Source: Ramlibacter monticola
Lineage (GTDB): Bacteria; Pseudomonadota; Gammaproteobacteria; Burkholderiales; Burkholderiaceae_C
Direction of reading: 5' to 3'
DNA: 64,000 nt
Assembly: GCF_016722785.1 (NCBI RefSeq)
Contig: NZ_JAEQNE010000013.1
Coordinates: 1-64,000, forward strand
Each line of letters starts with the position of its first letter. Positions within the stretch are counted from its first letter, which is position 1. The notes under the pieces are model-generated. The model did no database searches. It saw only the letters and a program-made list of their open reading frames with translations, and was not told where the DNA came from. Positions 59,241 through 64,000 of this stretch are shown here, piece by piece. Made by a program: the position numbers and the translations under genes.

Positions 59241-60452
59241 ATGGCCCTGCACCTCTGGACCAATGCGCTCATCGCCACGATGGCCCCGGACGCGCCGGAG
59301 CCCTACGGCCTGATCCCGGACGGCGCGCTGGCCGTCCAGGACGGCCGCATCGCCTGGGTCGGCCCGCGCAAGGATCTGCCGCTCGCCCTGGACGATGCCG
59401 CCACCGCCTACGACGCGCAGGGCGCGCTCGTCACGCCGGGGCTGATCGACTGCCACACGCACCTGGTCTACGCCGGCGACCGCGCCACCGAATTCGAGGC
59501 GCGCCTGAACGGCGCCAGCTACGAGGAGATCGCGCGCGCCGGCGGCGGCGTCCTGTCGACGGTGCGGGCCACCCGGGCGGCCGACGAGGACAGCCTGATC
59601 AGGCAGTCGGCCCGGCGGCTGCGTGCGCTGCGCGCCGGCGGCGCCACCACGGTGGAGATCAAGTCGGGCTACGGCCTCTCGCAGGAGCACGAGGCGAAGT
59701 GCCTGCGGGTGGCGCGGCGGCTGGCCGAGGAGGAGGACCTCAGCGTGCGCACCACCTTCCTCGGCGCCCACGCGCTGCCGCCGGAGTTCGCCGGTCGGCC
59801 CGACGACTACATCGCCGAGGTCTGCCGCATGCTGCCCGTCCTGCGGGCCGAAGGCCTGGTCGACGCCGTCGACGCCTTCTGCGAGGGCATCGCCTTCTCG
59901 CCCGCGCAGACGCAGCGGGTCTTCGAGGCGGCGCGCGCGCTCGGACTGCCGGTCAAGCTGCATGCGGAACAGCTGAGCGACAGCGCCGGCGCGCAACTGG
60001 CGGCTTCGTACGGAGCCCTGAGCTGCGACCACCTGGAGTGGCTGAACGAAGATGGCGCCCGCGCGATGGCGCAGGCGGGCAGCGTCGCGGTGCTGCTGCC
60101 GGGCGCCTTCTACTGCCTGCGCGAGACGCGCGTGCCGCCGGTCGACCTGCTGCGCCGGTATGGGGTCCCGCTGGCCGTGGCGACCGACTGCAATCCGGGA
60201 ACCTCTCCGTGCACCTCCCTGCTGCTGATGATGAACATGGCCTGCACCCTGTTCGGGCTCACGCCGCAGGAGGCCCTGGCCGGCGTGACGCGCAACGCGG
60301 CGCGGGCGCTGGGCCTCGCCGACCGCGGCGTGCTCGCGCGCGGGCTGCGCGCCGACTTCGTGCTGTGGGATGCGCACAATCCCGCCGAACTCTCCTATGC
60401 GCTCGGCATCAACCCCCGGCGCGTCACGTGCATCGAAGGACAGCCGGCATGA
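59241..60452 (+). CDS. hutI: Imidazolonepropionase
   Basis: 403 residues. Amidohydrolase with metal ligands in [21 protein letters not shown], catalytic region [27 protein letters not shown], and [15 protein letters not shown]. Opens 4-imidazolone-5-propionate to formiminoglutamate, third step of the Hut pathway. GGAGG ten bases upstream of the ATG. Its stop overlaps the hutG start by ATGA. Confidence 0.96.
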   Translation: MALHLWTNALIATMAPDAPEPYGLIPDGALAVQDGRIAWVGPRKDLPLALDDAATAYDAQGALVTPGLIDCHTHLVYAGDRATEFEARLNGASYEEIARAGGGVLSTVRATRAADEDSLIRQSARRLRALRAGGATTVEIKSGYGLSQEHEAKCLRVARRLAEEEDLSVRTTFLGAHALPPEFAGRPDDYIAEVCRMLPVLRAEGLVDAVDAFCEGIAFSPAQTQRVFEAARALGLPVKLHAEQLSDSAGAQLAASYGALSCDHLEWLNEDGARAMAQAGSVAVLLPGAFYCLRETRVPPVDLLRRYGVPLAVATDCNPGTSPCTSLLLMMNMACTLFGLTPQEALAGVTRNAARALGLADRGVLARGLRADFVLWDAHNPAELSYALGINPRRVTCIEGQPA

Positions 60453-60763
60453 GCTTCCGCCTGCGCCAGGGCAGCGCACCGCTGCTCGTGAGCCTGCCGC
60501 ACCTGGGCACCGAGATCCCGCCGGCGCTGCGGGGCAACTACACCCTTGTCCTCGATGGCCGCTTCAAGGGCGGCTACATCGCGCGGCACTACGGCCGGCC
60601 CGCGGAGCACGTGCATGCCGTGCAACTGGAGATGGGGCAGCGCACCTACATGCGCGAGGAGCCGCCTTACGACTGGGATGCGCTCCGCGCGGCGGAGGTG
60701 CAACCGGTGGTGCGCGCCATGGTGGAGGCCGCGCTCGCGGCCTGCCGCCGGCTGCATGGCTGA
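60449..60763 (+). pseudogene. hutG: Internally deleted N-formylglutamate amidohydrolase (hutG remnant)
   Basis: 104 residues, against about 260-270 for functional HutG. The N-terminal 30 residues (RLRQGSAPLLVSLPHLGTEI) and the C-terminal block (LDGRFKGGYIARHYGRPAEH, VHAVQLEMGQRTYMREEPPY) are intact and joined in frame at about residue 36. The missing 160-odd residues include the metal-binding and catalytic core of the N-formylglutamate amidohydrolase family. The reading frame is clean, so this is an in-frame deletion, not a frameshift. It overlaps hutI (ATGA) and the Nudix gene (8 bases). Confidence 0.82.
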
Positions 60764-61430
60764 AGGCCGCATGCTCCTCGACGAGACGCTGCGGGCCCAG
60801 GTGCGCGACAGCCTGGCCCGCTGGGACCGGCTCGCCGCACAGCCGACCAGCCATCGCCCAGCCGCCGTGGCGCTCACGCTGGTGGAGGAAGGGCCGGGCG
60901 CCGCGCTGGAACGCGTCGCGCCGCCTGGCGACTGGAGCCGCGATGCCGCCATCCTGCTGACACGCCGCTCGCTGCACCTGCGCCACCATGCGGGCCAGTG
61001 GGCGTTGCCCGGCGGCCGCATCGACGAAGGCGAGACGGCGGAACAGGCCGCCCTGCGCGAACTGCACGAGGAGGTGGGCCTGGACCTGCCGCCCCAGAGC
61101 ATCCTCGGCACGCTCGACGACTATGTGACGCGGTCCGGCTTCGCGATCACGCCGGTCGTCGTGTGGGGCGGCGAGGCCCGCGCCACGGCTCCGAGCCCCG
61201 ACGAAGTGGCGAGCATCCACCGCATCCCGCTGCGCGAATTCCTGCGCGCCGATGCGCCCCTGCTGGAGCCCTGCCCCGACAGCGTGCATCCGACCCTGCG
61301 CATGCCGGTCGGCGCCGGCTGGATCGCCGCGCCGACGGCGGCCTTTCTGTACCAGTTCCGCGAATGCTGCCTGCTGGGTCGGCCGACGCGTGTCGCGCAC
61401 TTCGAGCAACCGGAGTTCGCACGAAAGTAG
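60756..61430 (+). CDS. Nudix hydrolase, CoA pyrophosphatase (NudL)-like
   Basis: 224 residues. The Nudix box is GGRIDEGETAEQAALRELHE-EVG, complete with the G-x5-E-x7-R-E-x2-E-E consensus. The upstream RPAAVALTLVEEGPGAA and the downstream YVTRSGFAITPVVVW segment are typical of the CoA pyrophosphatase subgroup. Divides CoA or its derivatives into phosphopantetheine and ADP. Start at 60756 overlaps the hutG frame; an in-frame ATG lies at 60771. A stem AAAACCC (61440-61446)/GGGTTTT (61471-61477) follows. Confidence 0.9.
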   Translation: MAEGRMLLDETLRAQVRDSLARWDRLAAQPTSHRPAAVALTLVEEGPGAALERVAPPGDWSRDAAILLTRRSLHLRHHAGQWALPGGRIDEGETAEQAALRELHEEVGLDLPPQSILGTLDDYVTRSGFAITPVVVWGGEARATAPSPDEVASIHRIPLREFLRADAPLLEPCPDSVHPTLRMPVGAGWIAAPTAAFLYQFRECCLLGRPTRVAHFEQPEFARK

Positions 61431-62206
61431 TCACCTCGGAAAACCCATCGCCCTAAATGTCGGAAATGAGGGGTTTTGCCGTCACTGCTCATCCTTACTT
61501 TGTCAAAATTGACGGAATAAAGCGATAAAACGGCGTGCCATCGGCTTTTCAAGGGTAAACCCTCGCTACCGTTCGTCGGAAAAATGGAATGTGCGATTTG
61601 CTGACCTTATTGATGCAAATCAAAGACTTACGTTTCGCAAAGTGTTTCGGAACGCCAAAAAGTGCACAGGCCGTCGCGGCTAAAGATATGTAAGCAGACG
61701 CTCGGTAATGGTCATGAATTGCGTTTCCATCTACATATTCGTTACCGCGAGGTAAGAAAACACCTAGAACTGAACCTCCGAATACAACGGTCTGGGAGAA
61801 GAACGAAAGTAGTTGTTTCGGTAGGCCAGTACTTGTGACTGGCTGGAGGAGGGTTCTCATGCATGCCTCTTCAGGAATGCTTGCGATGTCTTCCGCGGGA
61901 GCGCCAAGCCCCCTCGGAGCAATCGTGCTTCCGCAACGAGTGACGCGCCGGTTCGCCGACGGCCGCCTCTCGCTCATCCCCCATCCGGGCCGCCCGTCTT
62001 TCCCGTCCAGGTCCGCGCCCCGCGCCCTGCACCAGCGCCATCGACGGCGCTGATCCACGCGTCCGCTGAGGACGCTCCCCTCTCTCATCCGTAGCTGGCC
62101 CGGTCGACCAGCAGTTGCCTTGCCTGTCTCGACGGCGGGCGCGGAGAGGCTTTGCCTCGACAAAAGCGCGCCCCGTCGGTTTCCGTTCCCTAACGAGGAG
62201 AAGCGA
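61431..62206. other. Long GC-poor intergenic region upstream of the peroxidase
   Basis: The left part is strikingly GC-poor for this window (27 of 60 bases G+C at 61561-61620), while the right part from about 61900 returns to typical composition. Only one minus-strand frame (61549-61860, listed) is plausible as a gene. The rest must carry the peroxidase promoter; no clear -35/-10 was found. Confidence 0.6.
61549..61860 (-). CDS. Possible horizontally acquired small membrane protein
   Basis: 103 residues in the GC-poor segment. GAGG sits five bases upstream of ATG 61860 on the minus strand. LLSFFSQTVVFGGSVLGVFL and ASAYISLAATACALFGV are two potential membrane helices, and the C-terminus is basic. 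Codon use is AT-rich at third positions (TTA, CTA, AGA, ATA), unlike neighbours. No family recognised; it may also be a non-coding remnant. Confidence 0.35.
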   Translation of the reverse strand: MRTLLQPVTSTGLPKQLLSFFSQTVVFGGSVLGVFLPRGNEYVDGNAIHDHYRASAYISLAATACALFGVPKHFAKRKSLICINKVSKSHIPFFRRTVARVYP

Positions 62207-64000
62207 ATGGCTACCCTGAATCGCAAAGACCTGGAATTCATCCTGCAACAGATCCAGGTCGCCGAGGCCCACGCGGGCGGCGCGGACTTGACCACCCTCG
62301 TACCCACCGTGTTCGCGCCCGTCGGGCTGCGCACGGTGGACGGCAGCTTCAACAACCTGCTGCCCGGGCAATCCACCTTCGGCGCGGCGGACCAGCCGTT
62401 CCCGACCCTGATCGATCCGCAGTTCTCGCCGCCGTACAACGCACCCGGCCTCGTGTTCGATGCGCAGCCGCGCGTGATCAGCAACCTGGTCGCGGACATG
62501 AGCATCAACAACCCGGCGGCCGTGCAGGCCTTCGTGCAGGCCGGCCTGGGTTCGATCCGGACTTCCGACGGCGCACTGCTGGACGCCGACGGCAACGTGA
62601 TCGGCCCCAACGCCGTTCTCACCATCCCGAACGTGACCCCCGACGTCGGCCTCTCGGCGCCCTACAACTCGTGGTTCACGTTCTTCGGCCAGTTCTTCGA
62701 CCACGGCCTCGACCTGGTGAACAAGAACCCGGCCGAGGCGGTGATCATCCCGCTGCAGCCGGACGATCCGCTGTTCTCCACCGCACCCGGCGCGCCCAAT
62801 TTCATGGTGTTGTCGCGCACGCTGCACGATGCCAACGGCAACGCCGTCAACCAGACGACGCCCTTCGTCGACCAGAACCAGACCTACACCTCGCACGCCT
62901 CGCACCAGGTGTTCCTGCGCGAGTACGTGCTCGACGCCAGCGGGCACCCGGTGGCCACCGGCAAGTTGCTCAACCACGCGGATGGCGGCCTCCCCACCTG
63001 GGCCGATGTCAAGACGCAGGCGCACAACCTGCTGCACATCGACCTCGACAACATGGATGTGCTCAACCTGCCGCTGCTGGTCACCGACCCGTACGGCAAG
63101 TTCGTTCCGGGGCCTAACGGCTTCCCGCAACTGGTGATCAACGCCGGCCCGCCGCCGGTGACGGTCTCCGCCACGGCGGGCACCTTCGTCGACGCCTCCG
63201 CCGGCGTGCGCACGGGCCATCCGTTCCTGGCCGACATCGCGCATGCCGCGGCGCCCGTCTCGGACACCGGCGGGATCCTGACGGCCGACACCGACACCGA
63301 GATCAACACGGGCCCGCAGGCCCCCGGCTTCTACGACGACGAACTGCTGGACCGCCACTACATCACCGGCGACGGCCGCGGCAACGAGAACATCGCGCTC
63401 ACGTCCGTGCACCACGTGTTCCATTCGGAACACAACCGGCAGATCGAGGCCATCAAGACGCTGGTCACCGGCACCGGCGACCCGGACTTCATCGCCTCCT
63501 GGCACCTGGCCGACGGCTCCTGGAACGGCGAGCGCCTGTTCCAGGCCGCGCGCTTCGCCACCGAGATGCAGTACCAGCACCTGGTGTTCGAGGAATTCGC
63601 CCGCCGGGTGCAGCCGAACATCAACGAGTTCCTGGTGCCGGACGGCTACAACGTGAACATCGATCCGGCGATCGTCGCGGAGTTCGCGCATGCCGTGTTC
63701 CGCGTCGGCCACACGATGCTGACCGAGACGGTCGACCGCTTCGACCCCAACTTCGCGGCCGACGACAAGACGCTGATCGAAGCCTTCCTGAACCCGGTGG
63801 GCTTCAACAACAACGGCGACCTCAGCCCTGAAGAAGCGGCGGGCGCCATCGTGCGCGGCATGACGCGCCAGGTGGGCAACGAGATCGACGAGTTCGTCAC
63901 CAGCGCGGTCCGCAACAACCTGCTGGGCCTGCCGCTGGACCTGGCGGCCCTCAACATCGCCCGCGGCCGCGACACCGGCCTGCCGAGCCTCAACGAGGCC
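62207..64000 (+). CDS. Animal haem peroxidase-family protein (N-terminal part, open at right edge)
   Basis: 598 codons in the window, no stop. GAGGAGAAG precedes the ATG. No Sec signal: starts MATLNRKDLEFILQQIQVAE, as in type I-secreted bacterial peroxidases. Peroxidasin-type motifs: distal His H166 in FFGQFFDHGLDLV; TGDGRGNENIALTSVHHVFH then SEHNRQIEA; proximal His H502 in AHAVFRVGHTML; and LNIARGRDTGLPSL at the end. Haem-dependent oxidation of halide or organic donors by H2O2. Such bacterial proteins usually run to more than 2000 residues with RTX-like calcium repeats beyond the peroxidase domain. Confidence 0.9.
   Translation, partial: MATLNRKDLEFILQQIQVAEAHAGGADLTTLVPTVFAPVGLRTVDGSFNNLLPGQSTFGAADQPFPTLIDPQFSPPYNAPGLVFDAQPRVISNLVADMSINNPAAVQAFVQAGLGSIRTSDGALLDADGNVIGPNAVLTIPNVTPDVGLSAPYNSWFTFFGQFFDHGLDLVNKNPAEAVIIPLQPDDPLFSTAPGAPNFMVLSRTLHDANGNAVNQTTPFVDQNQTYTSHASHQVFLREYVLDASGHPVATGKLLNHADGGLPTWADVKTQAHNLLHIDLDNMDVLNLPLLVTDPYGKFVPGPNGFPQLVINAGPPPVTVSATAGTFVDASAGVRTGHPFLADIAHAAAPVSDTGGILTADTDTEINTGPQAPGFYDDELLDRHYITGDGRGNENIALTSVHHVFHSEHNRQIEAIKTLVTGTGDPDFIASWHLADGSWNGERLFQAARFATEMQYQHLVFEEFARRVQPNINEFLVPDGYNVNIDPAIVAEFAHAVFRVGHTMLTETVDRFDPNFAADDKTLIEAFLNPVGFNNNGDLSPEEAAGAIVRGMTRQVGNEIDEFVTSAVRNNLLGLPLDLAALNIARGRDTGLPSLNEA

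Noticed and set aside
61502-61513. GTCAA-AA-TTGAC as an Fnr-type site before the peroxidase
   Set aside because: Half-sites face outward with a two-base gap, unlike the 5-4-5 Fnr geometry, and it is about 700 bases from the gene.
61871-63712. Long minus-strand frame opposite the peroxidase
   Set aside because: Shadow of the peroxidase coding strand, composition biased to Val/Arg/Gly/His, no motifs.
1-64000. CRISPR array, tRNA or rRNA genes, prophage or conjugative modules
   Set aside because: No regularly spaced repeats, no cloverleaf-type sequence and no structural phage or transfer genes were seen in reading; a short RNA gene could still have been missed.

Overview
The window is 64 kb of very GC-rich, gene-dense bacterial DNA. 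It is most like a Burkholderiales genome of the Comamonadaceae type (Ramlibacter/Variovorax-like). This placement is inferred from gene content (an orphan Bug-type tricarboxylate binding protein, paired amidase genes, glutaryl-CoA dehydrogenase facing a LysR regulator, DtnK-PdxA2) and from a short interspersed repeat at 24139-24219 that I recall from this family. No tRNA, rRNA, CRISPR array or complete insertion sequence was seen.

Layout. 0-2.3 kb: tail of an IS110-type transposase, then small secreted or unknown proteins. 2.3-4.9 kb: a two-gene molybdenum hydroxylase (minus). 4.9-7.2 kb: a TPP riboswitch followed by thiO-thiS-thiG. 7.2-10.5 kb: MFS transporter, FAH-family enzyme, PAS protein and small genes. 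10.6-13.8 kb: a secreted phosphoesterase and a three-gene minus operon (ICMT-like, RibD_C-like, GFA-like). 14-15.4 kb: Crp/Fnr regulator, DUF2892 and OsmC. 16-18.5 kb: Bug-type binding protein plus a ThDP-dependent decarboxylase or synthase. 19.8-26.1 kb: DUF1028 protein with a complete oligopeptide/dipeptide ABC importer. 26.1-27.7 kb: succinyl/acetyl-CoA transferase. 27.7-43.4 kb: mainly single genes, including bacteriohemerythrin, a NitT/TauT-like binding lipoprotein, a GrdB-like protein, a possible PD-(D/E)xK protein, two amidases, a threonine dehydratase-like enzyme and a serine hydrolase. 43.5-45.7 kb: gcdH facing a LysR gene. 46-51.7 kb: phosphofructokinase, cytochrome c, then an envelope-stress-like cluster (glycine-zipper protein, PepSY protein, OmpR/PhoP-type regulator, PhoQ-like kinase). 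51.9-56.5 kb: YkvA protein, a SPASM radical SAM enzyme behind an FNR-like palindrome, an alpha/beta hydrolase, and the dtnK-pdxA2 pair for four-carbon acid sugars. 57.5-61.4 kb: histidine utilisation genes hutH and hutI, an internally deleted hutG, and a Nudix hydrolase. 61.4-62.2 kb: a GC-poor non-conserved-looking stretch. 62.2 kb to the edge: the N-terminal 598 residues of a large animal-type haem peroxidase.

The most notable observations are: the in-frame loss of the catalytic middle of hutG; a 20-bp ATTCCC-N8-GGGAAT repeat translated inside thiO; the interspersed repeat that forms a 26-codon frame between two ABC transporter genes; direct GTTCA repeats upstream of the PepSY/two-component cluster; a perfect TTGAC-N4-GTCAA palindrome in front of an orphan radical SAM gene; and a CTG-N10-CAG (LexA-like) box in front of a VOC gene. 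I did not find a clearly new multi-gene defence or secretion system. All functional calls are by reading only, with no database search.
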